NCBI RefSeq assembly: GCF_030817315.1
Contig: NZ_JAUSZF010000001.1
Coordinates: 3,677,001-3,741,000, forward strand
Source of the DNA: Sphingomonas faeni
GTDB lineage: Bacteria > Pseudomonadota > Alphaproteobacteria > Sphingomonadales > Sphingomonadaceae
Reading direction: 5' to 3'
Length of the DNA: 64,000 bases
Position 1 is the stretch's first letter, and every line of letters begins with the position of its first letter. The position numbers were made by a program, and so were the translations under genes. Shown piece after piece: positions 11,355 to 20,270 of this stretch. The notes beneath the pieces are model-generated. The model was not told the origin of the DNA and ran no database searches. It saw only the letters and a program-made list of their open reading frames with translations.

Positions 11355-12203
11355 ATGCGCTTTTCCACTATCCTTCTTGGCGGCCTCTCGCTCGCCATTG
11401 CCGCCCCCGCGTTCGCGCAGGACGACACCGCGCCTCCCAAGGAGGTCACCGTCAGCGGCGCCGTCGGGCTCGTCAGCGACTATCGCTTCCGCGGCGTGTC
11501 GCAGTCGGACGAGAACCTCGCCGTCCAGGGCGGCATCACGATCACGCACAAGAGCGGGCTGTATATCGGCACCTGGGGCTCCAACCTCGCGGGCTGGGGC
11601 ACGTTCGGCGGCGCCAACATGGAGCTCGACCTGATCGCGGGCTACAAGGTTCCGGTCGGCGGCGGCGCGCTCGACGTCGGCGCGACCTGGTACATGTACC
11701 CGAGCGGCTTCGACAACACCGACTTCATCGAGCCCTATGCCAAGCTGTCGGGCACCGCCGGCCCGGTCGCACTGACCGCCGGTGTCGCCTATGCGCCCAA
11801 GCAGCAGGCGCTGGGTCCGTGGTACACCAGCGGTGCCTCGGTCGCGGTCGGCTATGACCGGGTCAACGCCAAGGACAGCAATCTGTACCTCTGGGGCGAC
11901 GTCAGCAGCGGGATCCCGAACACCGGACTGACCGTGAAGGGCCATGTCGGCTATTCGAACGGCAACAAGGGCCTCGGGCCGTTCGCGACCAGCGTGTCGC
12001 CGACCGGCGAATATTGGGACTGGCTGTTCGGCGCGGACTACGTGATCCCCAGCACCCCGCTGACGCTGGGCGTGGCGTATGTCGATACCGACATCGGCAA
12101 GGGCGAGTCTGAGTATCTGCAGCCAAGCTTCAGCCGTGGGCAGGACGGGAATGGCTCGATCGCCAATGGCAAGGTGCTGGTGACGCTGACCGCGGCGTTC
12201 TGA
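11355..12203 (+). CDS. TorF-family putative outer-membrane porin
   Basis: A 282-residue protein with a clear signal peptide (MRFSTILLGGLSLAIAAPAFA, cut before QDD) followed by beta-rich sequence that starts VSGAVGLVSDYRFRGVSQSD, the signature of the TIGR02001/TorF porin-like family of proteobacteria. It ends in Phe (TAAF), as expected for BAM-assembled outer-membrane barrels. The ATG at 11355, following GAAAGGGAAACG, is chosen because it begins the signal peptide directly. Its transported solute is not known. It converges with the lspA-ileS operon across a terminator and a repeat. Confidence 0.87.
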   Translation: MRFSTILLGGLSLAIAAPAFAQDDTAPPKEVTVSGAVGLVSDYRFRGVSQSDENLAVQGGITITHKSGLYIGTWGSNLAGWGTFGGANMELDLIAGYKVPVGGGALDVGATWYMYPSGFDNTDFIEPYAKLSGTAGPVALTAGVAYAPKQQALGPWYTSGASVAVGYDRVNAKDSNLYLWGDVSSGIPNTGLTVKGHVGYSNGNKGLGPFATSVSPTGEYWDWLFGADYVIPSTPLTLGVAYVDTDIGKGESEYLQPSFSRGQDGNGSIANGKVLVTLTAAF

Positions 12204-12259
12204 ACGTTCTGAGGGGAGGGGCGCGACAAACTTTCCGCGCCCCATCTCAGACCCACAAG

Positions 12260-12318
12260 CTTGTTTCCCCGCGAAGGTGGGGACCCAGACTGGGCTCCCG
12301 CCTTCGCGGGAGAACAAG
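12260..12318. repeat. REPIN-like repeat, family A (copy 2)
   Basis: Inverted arms TTGTTTCCCCGCGAAGGTGG and CCGCCTTCGCGGGAGAACAA around a CCAGACTGGG core, in the convergent gap between the porin and the DUF3035 gene. Confidence 0.87.
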
Positions 12319-12389
12319 GAAGGGCGTACTGCCACGGCCTCTGTAGCTCTTCGACGGGGGGGGGCGGTGGAACGAGATCGTCGGACACG

Positions 12390-12424
12390 AAAAAGGGCGG
12401 CCCCGCGAGGAGCCGCCCTTTTTC
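12390..12424. terminator. Bidirectional rho-independent terminator between porin and DUF3035 genes
   Basis: Stem GGGCGGC/GCCGCCC (12395-12401 with 12412-12418) is flanked by an A-run on the left and a T-run on the right, so it can stop transcripts from both strands. It lies where the porin gene (+) and the ileS-lspA-DUF3035 operon (-) converge. Confidence 0.85.
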
Positions 12425-12440
12425 GTCAGCCGATCCGCGA

Positions 12441-12854
12441 TCAGTTCGCGGTGGTGCGTGCGTCCTGGCCGTCACCCTCTGGGGCGGCAACGATGTCGCG
12501 CGTCGTCGAGCCCTTGTCGACGACCGTCGTGTCGGGATCGCCCACGTTGGAGCGGATGCCGGGATCGTCGTTGTCCGCGCCGGCATCGTTGACGACACCG
12601 GTCTCGGCAGCGCTACGCGGTGCGGCACCACCGAACAGCGCGTCGAGCGTCTGGGCGTTGGCGGCGGTATCCTGCGGGCGGGCGGCGCCGGGCTGCGGCG
12701 GGACCAGTGCGAAGTCGGGTGGAATCACCAGCGGTGCCTGGCGCGCGACCGCGAACTCGTCCGGGCGCGCGCGATCGAGGCTTCGGCCTGCCCCGCAGCC
12801 CGAGAGCAGCGCGACGCAAGTGAGGCCGGCGGCCAGGGGTACGAACTTACGCAT
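12441..12854 (-). CDS. DUF3035 lipoprotein
   Basis: A 137-residue putative lipoprotein. The N-terminus MRKFVPLAAGLTCVALLSGC is a lipoprotein signal with lipobox LSGC. The mature part is low-complexity, rich in Ala, Asp and Pro, and contains APLVIPPDFALVPPQPG, the conserved DUF3035 segment. Function unknown. Its start overlaps the end of lspA by 8 bases, making it the last gene of ileS-lspA-DUF3035. The linkage fits a role at the cell envelope, since LspA would process this lipoprotein, but that is only contextual. Confidence 0.83.
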   Translation of the reverse strand: MRKFVPLAAGLTCVALLSGCGAGRSLDRARPDEFAVARQAPLVIPPDFALVPPQPGAARPQDTAANAQTLDALFGGAAPRSAAETGVVNDAGADNDDPGIRSNVGDPDTTVVDKGSTTRDIVAAPEGDGQDARTTAN

Positions 12855-13350
12855 GGGAATTCTCCACAGGGGGCTTCTCGCGCACGAGCAGCGCCCGAAC
12901 AAGCAGGACGAGCACGCCGACAGTAATCGCTGCATCGGCGACATTGAAGACCAAAAACGGACGCCACTCGCCGATATGCAGGTCGGCGAAATCGACCACA
13001 TAGCCGAGCCGGATGCGGTCGAGGATATTGCCGACGGCACCGCCGAGCACGAAACCGAGCGCGACCTGATCAGCGGGGTTCTTCTCGCGCGTCATCCACA
13101 CCGCGACGCCGATCGCGATCGCGCCGGTCAGCAGCACCAGCGCCCAGCGGGTCAGGTGGCCGTCGGCGGGGAGCAGTCCGAGCGAGATGCCGATGTTGGG
13201 TACGAAGCGCAGGTCGAAGAACGAGGTGATCGTCTGCGCATCGCCCAGCGAGTCGATCCCGAGCGGATTGGTCACCGCCCATTTGCTGATCTGGTCGGCG
13301 AGGAACAGTGCGATCGCCGCGCCGAACCCGGCCTTTGGCAGGTTACGCAT
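12847..13350 (-). CDS. lspA: Lipoprotein signal peptidase (signal peptidase II)
   Basis: A 167-residue inner-membrane aspartyl protease that removes signal peptides from prolipoproteins after lipidation. Four hydrophobic segments are visible. The two catalytic-aspartate motifs are present: GGAVGNILDRI near residue 115 and VFNVADAAI near 140. The ATG at 13350 (MRNLPKAG) is chosen because it overlaps the ileS stop by 8 bases and precedes the first membrane helix. It lies in the ileS-lspA operon arrangement known from many proteobacteria. Confidence 0.95.
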   Translation of the reverse strand: MRNLPKAGFGAAIALFLADQISKWAVTNPLGIDSLGDAQTITSFFDLRFVPNIGISLGLLPADGHLTRWALVLLTGAIAIGVAVWMTREKNPADQVALGFVLGGAVGNILDRIRLGYVVDFADLHIGEWRPFLVFNVADAAITVGVLVLLVRALLVREKPPVENSHA

Positions 13351-16258
13351 GCGCCACCACCTCTTCGCACCGATCGCAGAGGTCGCCGTCGACATTCACC
13401 TCAGGGAGGTGACGCCAGCAGCGCCCGCATTTGTGGAAGTCGGTGCGGGTTACGGTCACGGCGTCGCCCGGCGTGACCTTGGCGACGATGAACGCCTCCG
13501 CCAGCGCGTCCGCATCGAGCAGCATCGACGGCACGGTGATCTCGGCCTCGAGGCTCGAGCGTACGGTCTTTTCGCGGCGCAAGGGCTCGATCGCTTCGGT
13601 GACGGCGACGCGCAACTGGCGGATTTCGTGCCATTTGCTGCCGACCACGTCGTCGGCGTCGAGCGACGGCAGGGCCGGCCATTCGAGATAGTGGACCGAG
13701 CTGTCGTCGCTCGGGAAGCGCGACTGCCACACTTCCTCTGCGGTGAAGCACAGCACCGGCGCGGCGTAGCGGACCAGCGCGTGGAACAGCACGTCGAGGA
13801 CGGTGCGGTACGACCGGCGCTTGATGTCATCGCCCGCGTCGCAATAGAGCGAGTCCTTGCGGATATCGAAGAAGAACGCCGACAGGTCCTCGTTCGCGAA
13901 GTCGGTCAGCAGACGCGTGTAGCGGTTGAACTCGTAGGCTTCGGCGGCCTGGCGCAATTCGGTGTCGATCATCCGCAAGCGGTGGAGCACGTAGCGCTCC
14001 AGCTCGGGCATGTCGGACACCGCCACACGCTCCGACTCCTCGAAGCCTTCGAGCGCGCCGAGCATGTAGCGGAACGTGTTGCGCAGCTTGCGGTACGCGT
14101 CGGAAGCGGTGGCGAGCACCTCCTTGCCGATCTTCACGTCGTCGAAATAGTCGGTCGAGGCGACCCACATGCGTAGGATGTCCGCGCCGGACTCGCCGAT
14201 AATCTTGAGCGGATCGACGACGTTGCCGAGCGACTTCGACATCTTCCGCCCCTGGCCGTCGAGCGCGAAGCCGTGCGTGAGCACCGCGTCATAGGGTGCG
14301 CGACCGCGGGTGCCGCAGCTTTCGAGCAACGACGACTGGAACCAGCCGCGATGCTGATCGGAGCCTTCGAGATACAGGTTCGCGCGGTTGCCTTCGCCGT
14401 AGCGTGCCTCGACGGTGAAGACGTGCGTGCAGCCGGAGTCGAACCAGACGTCGAGGATGTCCTTCACGACCTCATAGTCGGCAAGGTCGTAGTCGGGGCC
14501 GAGCAGCGCCTGGTGGCCGTCCGCATACCATGCGTCCGCACCGTTCTGGCGGAAGGCTTCGACGATGCGCGCGTTGACCGCGGGGTCGTTGAGGTACTGG
14601 CCGGTCGCGCGGTTCACGAACAGCGCGATCGGCACGCCCCAGGCGCGCTGGCGCGAGATGACCCAGTCGGGGCGGCCCTGCACCATCGACGTGATCCGGT
14701 TTTCGGAGCGGGCGGGGATCCAGGTGGTCGCGGCGATCGCGTCGAGCGCGATCTCGCGCAGGGTTGCGCCGTTGCCACTTTCTGCTCCCCCGCCCGCTTG
14801 CGGGAGGGGGCTGGGGGGTGGGCTCGCGCCATCCCCGTCAGCACCGGTCGAGAGCGCGTGCCCACCCCCGGCCCCTCCCGCTTGCGGGAGGGGGGAAGAA
14901 GAAGAGTCCATCGGGATGAACCATTGCGGGGTCGCGCGGAAGATCACCTTAGCCTTCGAGCGCCACGAATGCGGATAGCTGTGCTTGAAGTCGTCGCTCG
15001 CCGCCAGCAATGCGCCGACCTCGCGCAGGTCGCTGCAGATCGGGCCGTCAGCGCTCACGAACTTCTTGTTGATGACGCTGCCCTCGCCGCCGCGCCACGC
15101 CCAGTCGGCGCGGTACATCCCCGCGCCGTCGACCGCGAAGACCGGGTCGATGCCGTATTGCTTGCAGAGTTCGAAATCGTCCTCCCCGTGGTCCGGCGAC
15201 ATGTGGACGAGCCCGGTGCCCGCGTCGGTCGTGACGAACTCGCCGGGGAGGAACGGGCGCGGCTTTGCGAAGAATCCGCCGAGCGCGTGCATCGGGTGGC
15301 GGGCGGTTGCACCTTCGAGAGCAGAGCCCTTGCCAGTCCATACAATGTCGTGGTCGTGCGTTCCAACGCGGCCCCAAAAGCTACCTAATAGCTGTTCGGC
15401 AACGAGAAAATGAGCAGCCCGATGGCGCTCCTTACTTTCTGCCGCTGAGTTAACGTGCACCATGACGTAATCGATCTCAGGCCCATAGCTGAGCGCCTGA
15501 TTCACGGGGATCGTCCACGGCGTCGTCGTCCAAATCACCGCATGCGCGCCGACCAAATCCGGCGCGTTCGGCGCGTCCACGATCTCGAATGCGACGTCGA
15601 TCTGCGTGGAGACGATGTCCTCATATTCGACCTCGGCCTCGGCGAGCGCGGTCTTCTCGACCGGCGACCACATCACCGGCTTGGCGCCGCGGTACAGCTG
15701 GCCGCTTTCCGCGAACTTGAGCAACTCGCCGACGATTGTCGCTTCCGCGTCGTACTTCATCGTCAGGTACGGATCGGCCCAGTCGCCCATCACGCCGAGC
15801 CGCTCGAACTCGGCCTTCTGCACGGCGACCCATTTCTCGGCATAGGCGCGGCATTCGGCGCGGAACTGCGCGACGGGGACGTCGTCCTTGTTGAGCTTCT
15901 TCGCGCGATACGCTTCCTCGACCTTCCACTCGATCGGCAGGCCGTGGCAGTCCCAGCCGGGGACATACGGCGCGTCCTTGCCCATCAGCGATTGCGAGCG
16001 GACGATGATGTCCTTCAGGACCTTGTTCATCGCGTGGCCCATGTGGATGTCGCCGTTCGCGTACGGGGGACCGTCGTGCAGGATGAAGCGCTCGCGCCCG
16101 AGCCGCTGTTCGCGCAGCCGGTCGTAGATGCCGAGCTTGGCCCAGCGCTCGAGGATCGCCGGCTCCTTGGCGGCGAGGCCCGCCTTCATCGGGAAGTCGG
16201 TCTTCGGCAGGAAGACGGTGTCGCGGTAATCGCGGGCGGGCGCAGGAGTATCGGTCAT
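13343..16258 (-). CDS. ileS: Isoleucyl-tRNA synthetase carrying an in-frame repeat insertion
   Basis: A 971-residue class I aminoacyl-tRNA synthetase that charges tRNA-Ile and edits valine. The HIGH box is HMGH (72-75), the KMSKS loop is at 672-676, and the C-terminal zinc site is CGRCWRH...CDRC. Residues about 452-496 (after PQWFIPMD and before GATLREIALDAI) are not part of the family. They are encoded by a family D palindromic repeat (14784-14897) and read as Pro/Gly/Ser-rich sequence. The insert lies in the linker between the editing and catalytic segments, and the frame is intact on both sides, so a functional enzyme is plausible. First gene of the operon ileS-lspA-DUF3035. Confidence 0.95.
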   Translation of the reverse strand: MTDTPAPARDYRDTVFLPKTDFPMKAGLAAKEPAILERWAKLGIYDRLREQRLGRERFILHDGPPYANGDIHMGHAMNKVLKDIIVRSQSLMGKDAPYVPGWDCHGLPIEWKVEEAYRAKKLNKDDVPVAQFRAECRAYAEKWVAVQKAEFERLGVMGDWADPYLTMKYDAEATIVGELLKFAESGQLYRGAKPVMWSPVEKTALAEAEVEYEDIVSTQIDVAFEIVDAPNAPDLVGAHAVIWTTTPWTIPVNQALSYGPEIDYVMVHVNSAAESKERHRAAHFLVAEQLLGSFWGRVGTHDHDIVWTGKGSALEGATARHPMHALGGFFAKPRPFLPGEFVTTDAGTGLVHMSPDHGEDDFELCKQYGIDPVFAVDGAGMYRADWAWRGGEGSVINKKFVSADGPICSDLREVGALLAASDDFKHSYPHSWRSKAKVIFRATPQWFIPMDSSSSPLPQAGGAGGGHALSTGADGDGASPPPSPLPQAGGGAESGNGATLREIALDAIAATTWIPARSENRITSMVQGRPDWVISRQRAWGVPIALFVNRATGQYLNDPAVNARIVEAFRQNGADAWYADGHQALLGPDYDLADYEVVKDILDVWFDSGCTHVFTVEARYGEGNRANLYLEGSDQHRGWFQSSLLESCGTRGRAPYDAVLTHGFALDGQGRKMSKSLGNVVDPLKIIGESGADILRMWVASTDYFDDVKIGKEVLATASDAYRKLRNTFRYMLGALEGFEESERVAVSDMPELERYVLHRLRMIDTELRQAAEAYEFNRYTRLLTDFANEDLSAFFFDIRKDSLYCDAGDDIKRRSYRTVLDVLFHALVRYAAPVLCFTAEEVWQSRFPSDDSSVHYLEWPALPSLDADDVVGSKWHEIRQLRVAVTEAIEPLRREKTVRSSLEAEITVPSMLLDADALAEAFIVAKVTPGDAVTVTRTDFHKCGRCWRHLPEVNVDGDLCDRCEEVVAHA
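14784..14897. repeat. REPIN-like repeat, family D, inside ileS
   Basis: Two hairpins of type CCCGCTTGCGGGAGGG at the ends, inner inverted GGTGGGC/GCCCACC, and a variable middle. It is read in frame by ileS on the minus strand. Bases 14800-14839 are identical to 26729-26768 in hrpB. Confidence 0.9.
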
Positions 16259-16315
16259 AAGTGGGCCGGGCTGTAGCCGAGAGGGCCGCGCGTTGCCATC
16301 CCCCGTCCCGCTCTT

Positions 16316-16430
16316 GCTCCCCTCCCTGGAAGGGAGGGGCTGGGGGTGGGTCGGTTTGAGGCGGGGGCGACATCAGCCAACCGGCCGACCCACCCCCGAC
16401 CCCTCCCTTTCAGGGAGGGGGGGAAGTCAG
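16316..16430. repeat. REPIN-like repeat, family E (copy 1)
   Basis: Inverted arms CCCTCCCTGGAAGGGAGGGG and CCCTCCCTTTCAGGGAGGGG with inner GGTGGGTCGG/CCGACCCACC. It occupies the ribF-ileS gap (16259-16511), which holds only this and the next repeat. Confidence 0.87.
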
Positions 16431-16452
16431 CCGAGGATCGCCGGGTTCCCGT

Positions 16453-16510
16453 GCCCTCACCCTCCCACGCTTCGCGCGGGCCCCTCCCTCTCCCCTGAAG
16501 GGAGAGGGGT
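16453..16510. repeat. REPIN-like repeat, family F (copy 2)
   Basis: Contains CCCTCACCCTCCC, a CGCTTCGCGCGGG hairpin and CTCTCCCC-TGAAG-GGGAGAG, as in the copy near 1967. It lies directly at the end of ribF and may help end its transcript. Confidence 0.75.
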
Positions 16511-16511
16511 T

Positions 16512-17436
16512 TTACGCCAGTATCTCTGTTGCCCGCGCGCAGTCGGCGTCCATCTGGGTCGTCAGGGCTTCGAGGTTGTCGAACTTGGCTTCGGGGCGCA
16601 GGTACTCGATCAGCGAGACCTCGACACGGCGGCCGTACAGATCCTCTGAGAAGTCGAAGAAATACGGCTCCAGCAGTTCCTTTGGCGGATCGAAGCTCGG
16701 GCGGATGCCTAGGTTCGCCGCGCCCTTCAGCACGCGCCCGTCTTCCAGCCGTCCGGTCACCGCGTAGATCCCGTAGGCAGGGCGGAGGTAGTTGCCCATG
16801 TCGATATTGGCGGTCGGATAGCCGATCGTGCGGCCGAGCTTGTCGCCGTGCTGCACGTCGCCTTCGATCGCGAACGGCCGAGTCAGCAGGCGGATCGCTG
16901 TCGCCATGTCGCCGGTGCGCAGCGCATCGCGGATGCGCGTGGACGACACCGTCTCGCCGTTCAGCGCGACCGCCCCGACCGTCTCCGCGCGAAACCCGTG
17001 CGAGGGGGCCGCGTGCGGCGAGCGTGTGAACGGTGCCGCTCTTGGCGTGACCGAAGGTGAAGTCCTCGCCGGTCACCACGCCGCCGACGCGCAGGTTGCG
17101 CTCCAGGCGGTCGGCGATAAACTGCTCGGCGGTCAGCGCGGCGAGATCGCCGTCGAAGTGGAACACCACCATCGCATCGGCGCCGGCGTCGGCGAACAGC
17201 CGCTCGCGCTGGTCCAGCGTGGTGAGGCGGAACGGCGCGGTCGCCGGGCGGAAATGGCGGACCGGATGCGGATCGAACGTCGCGACCAGTGCGGGGCGAC
17301 CCTCGGCCTTGGCCCATGCGATCGCGCGCGAGACCACGGCCTGGTGACCGAGGTGAAATCCATCGAAATTGCCCAGCGCTACGATCCCGTTCGCGAGATG
17401 CGAAGGAATGGACGCGCCGCCGTCGAGCCGCTGCAT
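16512..17436 (-). pseudogene. ribF: Riboflavin kinase/FAD synthetase, split by a one-base frameshift
   Basis: RibF makes FMN and then FAD from riboflavin. The first frame (17436 to about 17000) has LGNFDGFHLGHQAVV and VVTGEDFTFGHAKSGTVHTLAAR. The family then continues in another frame with HGFRAETVGAVALNGE, SSTRIRDALRTGD (adenylyltransferase) and the kinase part GRTIGYPTANIDM ending ARATEILA. One extra base in the five-base run at 17004-17008 explains the break; removing it restores a normal protein of about 308 residues. The split separates the two halves of the adenylyltransferase site, so neither piece should make FAD. Because ribF is normally essential, a sequencing error is at least as likely as a real mutation. 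Confidence 0.88.
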
Positions 17437-17494
17437 GGGGGCGGGCTATAGGGGGGCGGAAGGGGTCACGCTAGATGTCACCGGGTACGACGTG

Positions 17495-17607
17495 TTCCCC
17501 TTGCTGGAAGGGAGGGGTTGGGGGTGGGTCGGCTACCGCAAGCTCCAGAGGCCGTGGCACAAACTGGCCGACCCACCCCCGGCCCCTCCCTTTCAGGGAG
17601 GGGGGAT
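17495..17607. repeat. REPIN-like repeat, family E (copy 2)
   Basis: Arms CCCCTTGCTGGAAGGGAGGG and CCCTCCCTTTCAGGGAGGGG, inner GGTGGGTCGG/CCGACCCACC. It fills the 171-base gap between ribF and the end of folA. Confidence 0.85.
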
Positions 17608-18081
17608 TTAGCGAGTGAGGGTGACGAAGCTGTAGGCGGGACGGTCACCCTTGGCTGGGTGATCCTCGCGGGCGATCTCTTGCCAGTCTTCGAACGCAGG
17701 GACGGTGGCGTCGCCTTCGGGTTCGGCGTGGACTTCGGTGAGTTCTATGCGATCCGCGTGGGGGAGCATTTGCGCATAGATCTGCGCGCCACCGATCACG
17801 GCAACATCGTTGCCCGCCATCGTCAGTGCATCCTCGACCGAATGCGCGACTTCGGCGCCGTCCGCCGTCCAGTCGCCTCGCGTGAGAACGATGTGGCGGC
17901 GGCCGGGGAGAGGGCTCGGAAAACTCTCGAAGGTCTTGCGCCCCATCACCATCGGCTTGCCCATCGTCAGCGCCTTGAAGCGCTTGAGGTCTGCGGGGAT
18001 GCGCCAGGGGAGGTGGCCGTCGCGGCCGATGACGCCGTTGGTGGCGCGGGCGAGGTAGAAGGTGATCATGGCGGTGGTCAT
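17608..18081 (-). CDS. folA: Dihydrofolate reductase
   Basis: A 157-residue cytoplasmic enzyme that reduces dihydrofolate to tetrahydrofolate with NADPH. The substrate-site segment LPWRIPADLKRFK near residue 24, the NADPH-binding MGRKTFESFP, and AVIGGAQIYAQ near 95 are all present. A second ATG at 18069 (MITFYLAR) is an equally possible start. thyA lies close by (18863-19657), and the two enzymes work in one cycle, because ThyA produces the dihydrofolate that FolA recycles. The hemerythrin-like gene and a family B repeat separate them. Confidence 0.94.
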   Translation of the reverse strand: MTTAMITFYLARATNGVIGRDGHLPWRIPADLKRFKALTMGKPMVMGRKTFESFPSPLPGRRHIVLTRGDWTADGAEVAHSVEDALTMAGNDVAVIGGAQIYAQMLPHADRIELTEVHAEPEGDATVPAFEDWQEIAREDHPAKGDRPAYSFVTLTR

Positions 18082-18141
18082 GCCGGATTGGGGGGCGGGG
18101 AGCTACTCTCCCGTTTCAGCCGGCAGCCGTGCCGCTAACTT

Positions 18142-18243
18142 CACCCCGGCGAAGGCCGGGGCCCAATTGGGAAACGTTGTTAATGAGCGTTCCCCCCAGT
18201 TACTCCGACCTTTCCAATTGGGCCCCGGCCTTCGCCGGGGTGG
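18142..18243. repeat. REPIN-like repeat, family B (copy 2)
   Basis: Arms CACCCCGGCGAAGGCCGGGG and CCCCGGCCTTCGCCGGGGTG with inner CCAATTGG/CCAATTGG sites and a variable middle, between folA and the hemerythrin-like gene. Confidence 0.88.
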
Positions 18244-18264
18244 TAAGTTAAGTGAGCGTGGGGA

Positions 18265-18783
18265 TCACCCCGGCGCATGTTCCTTCACATACGCCTCGGG
18301 GTCCTTCTCGACGACCTTCACCCCGTTCAGATGATTCGCCTCGAACGCCGCGAACCGCACGCCAAGCTCGTGCCGCTCTTCCAGCGTCGCATGCTTGCGG
18401 AAGTCGGTGAGGCCCTGGCGCTCTTCCTCGGCGAGGTGATCGCTGTTCGCCTTGTTGCACTCGCCGACGGCCTCGAACCATGCGTCCGATCCGACCGGAT
18501 GCTTGTCGACCGCTTCGCCCGTCTCGCGGATGTCGTTGTGATCCTCGATCGCGTCCTCGGTCTCTTCGGCGGCCGAGTCGGCGTCGTTGCCGCCGGTGCC
18601 GATCTTCATCAGCCGCGGGTAGAAGAAGCGTTCTTCTGCCTCGGCATGCGCGTCGAGCAGGTTCTTGAGGCGGGTCCACAGCGCCGACAGTGCCTCGGTG
18701 TCCTTGGCGTCGATCGAATCGATCTGCGCGAAGAGGGTACGCTGCTGCGCGTGTTCGTCGAGAATGAGTTGGGTAATGTCCAT
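18265..18783 (-). CDS. Hemerythrin-like domain protein
   Basis: A 172-residue all-helical cytoplasmic protein with the His/Glu pattern of the hemerythrin HHE domain: DEH near residue 10, DAHAEAEERFFYP near 49, EDHND near 83 and SDHLAEEE near 118. Such proteins bind a di-iron centre and serve as oxygen or redox sensors or in iron or stress handling; the role here is not known. The ATG at 18783 (MDITQLI) is chosen because the helical domain starts there. It is a single gene between folA and thyA. Confidence 0.85.
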   Translation of the reverse strand: MDITQLILDEHAQQRTLFAQIDSIDAKDTEALSALWTRLKNLLDAHAEAEERFFYPRLMKIGTGGNDADSAAEETEDAIEDHNDIRETGEAVDKHPVGSDAWFEAVGECNKANSDHLAEEERQGLTDFRKHATLEERHELGVRFAAFEANHLNGVKVVEKDPEAYVKEHAPG

Positions 18784-18862
18784 GCGCGTCTGAACCGCAC
18801 AGCGCACGGGCGGTTCCTATTGCGATTCGGTCGCGCGGCGCTGCCGCGGGGCCGCTCTCTGT

Positions 18863-19657
18863 TCAGACCGCGACGGGGGCCTTGATGTGTGCCTGCGCGA
18901 CGTAATCGTGGAGGACGAAATCCTCATACTCGTATGCGTCGATCGAGTCCGGCTTCCGGACGATCTCGAGGCGGGGGAGAGGTCCCGGCGAGCGCGTCAG
19001 TTGCAGTTGCGCCTGCTCCAGATGGTTCGAATAGAGGTGGCAATCGCCGCCAGTCCAGATGAACTCGCCGACCTCCAGCCTGCATTGCTGCGCGAGGATA
19101 TGCGTGAGCAGTGCGTAGCTGGCGATGTTGAACGGCACGCCGAGGAAGATGTCGCCCGAGCGCTGGTAGAGCTGCAGCGAGAGCTTGCCGTTCGCGACGT
19201 GCGTCTGGAAGAGGCAGTGGCACGGCGCGAGCGCCATCGCGTGCAGGTCGCCCGGATTCCACGCGCTGACGATCTGGCGGCGCGAGGCGGGGTTGGTCTT
19301 GATCTGGTCGATCAGCTCGGCGATCTGGTCGATGTGGCGGCCGTCCGCTGCGACCCAGTCGCGCCATTGCTTGCCGTAGACCGGGCCGAGATCGCCGTTC
19401 TCGTCCGCCCACTCGTCCCAGATCGCGACTTTCCGGTCCTGCAACCAGCGCACGTTGGTGTCGCCTCGGAGGAACCACAAAAGCTCGACGATGATCGAGC
19501 GGAGGTGGAGCTTCTTGGTGGTGAGGACGGGGAAGCCTTGCGCGAGGTCGAAGCGCATCTGCGCGCCGAAGACGCTGAGCGTGCCGGTGCCGGTGCGGTC
19601 CATCGTCTCGACGCCGGTCGAGAGCACGCGGTCCATGAGGTCTAGATATTGGCGCAT
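18863..19657 (-). CDS. thyA: Thymidylate synthase
   Basis: A 264-residue enzyme that methylates dUMP to dTMP using methylene-tetrahydrofolate. Length and catalytic cysteine position (C146 in LAPCHCLFQ) are the same as in the E. coli enzyme. The folate/dUMP-binding segments [17 protein letters not shown] and [12 protein letters not shown] are present. The ATG at 19657 (MRQYLDLM) gives this length; the frame extends much farther upstream without homology. Functionally linked with folA. Confidence 0.96.
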   Translation of the reverse strand: MRQYLDLMDRVLSTGVETMDRTGTGTLSVFGAQMRFDLAQGFPVLTTKKLHLRSIIVELLWFLRGDTNVRWLQDRKVAIWDEWADENGDLGPVYGKQWRDWVAADGRHIDQIAELIDQIKTNPASRRQIVSAWNPGDLHAMALAPCHCLFQTHVANGKLSLQLYQRSGDIFLGVPFNIASYALLTHILAQQCRLEVGEFIWTGGDCHLYSNHLEQAQLQLTRSPGPLPRLEIVRKPDSIDAYEYEDFVLHDYVAQAHIKAPVAV

Positions 19658-19742
19658 GCTGGGGGCGTAGCGGCGCGGGGGCGGGGGCTCAAGCGGATGT
19701 AGTTGCGCGTGCGGTGGCGCGTGCCGCGGGGCAGGCGGGTAT

Positions 19743-20135
19743 GTGCCGCCGCTGCCCGAGCTTTCCCCACGTATCGCCGGCCTTGATGCGGCGCGAGCGC
19801 TGTTCGCTTGCTTGCGTGATGCCACGGTCGAGACGGTGGCGGTCGCGTATCTTGATCCGAATCGGAGGCTTCTCGGGATGCGGCATGTCGTCGGGGGGCG
19901 GGATCGGGTGGCGATCTCGATCCGCACGGTCGCGGTGGATGCGCTGGCGTTCGGGGCGGTGGGCGTCGTGATGGCGCACAACCATCCGAGCGGGGATGCG
20001 ACGCCGAGTGGGCGCGATGTGGCGTTCACGCGGGCGCTGGCGGCGGGGTTGCGGACGTTGGAGGTGGTGTTGCTGGATCATCTCGTAATCGCGGGGGACG
20101 AGGTGACGAGCCTGCGGGCGATGGGGGTGGTGTAG
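19743..20135 (+). CDS. Short JAB/MPN-domain protein (RadC-like)
   Basis: A 130-residue protein consisting almost only of the RadC-type JAB domain. It has the metal-binding signature [14 protein letters not shown] near residue 80. The N-terminal helix-hairpin-helix part of full RadC is missing, so the protein is about half the usual length. The start given is a GTG; an ATG two bases earlier is in another frame. The biochemical role of RadC-type JAB proteins is unsettled. It is divergent from thyA and followed by a family C repeat. Confidence 0.75.
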   Translation: MPPLPELSPRIAGLDAARALFACLRDATVETVAVAYLDPNRRLLGMRHVVGGRDRVAISIRTVAVDALAFGAVGVVMAHNHPSGDATPSGRDVAFTRALAAGLRTLEVVLLDHLVIAGDEVTSLRAMGVV

Positions 20136-20144
20136 TCTCTCCGC

Positions 20145-20226
20145 CGTCATCCTGACGGAAGTCAGGATCCAGAGTAACGGACGGTGCGGGTTTTGGCTCT
20201 GGATCCTGACTTTCGTCAGGATGACG
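20145..20226. repeat. REPIN-like repeat, family C (copy 1)
   Basis: Inverted arms CGTCATCCTGACGGAAGTCA and TGACTTTCGTCAGGATGACG with inner GGATCCAGAG/CTCTGGATCC around about 20 variable bases. Other copies lie at 48911 and 55631. Confidence 0.9.
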
Positions 20227-20270
20227 GGACTAGGGAGGATGACGAGCGAATCAGAACAACGCCGCGCCGC

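Noticed and set aside
19689..20150. Minus-strand frame over the JAB-domain gene and upstream extension of thyA
   Set aside because: Arg/His/Pro-rich without motifs; the plus strand carries the HNHPSG signature, and thyA homology begins only at 19657.
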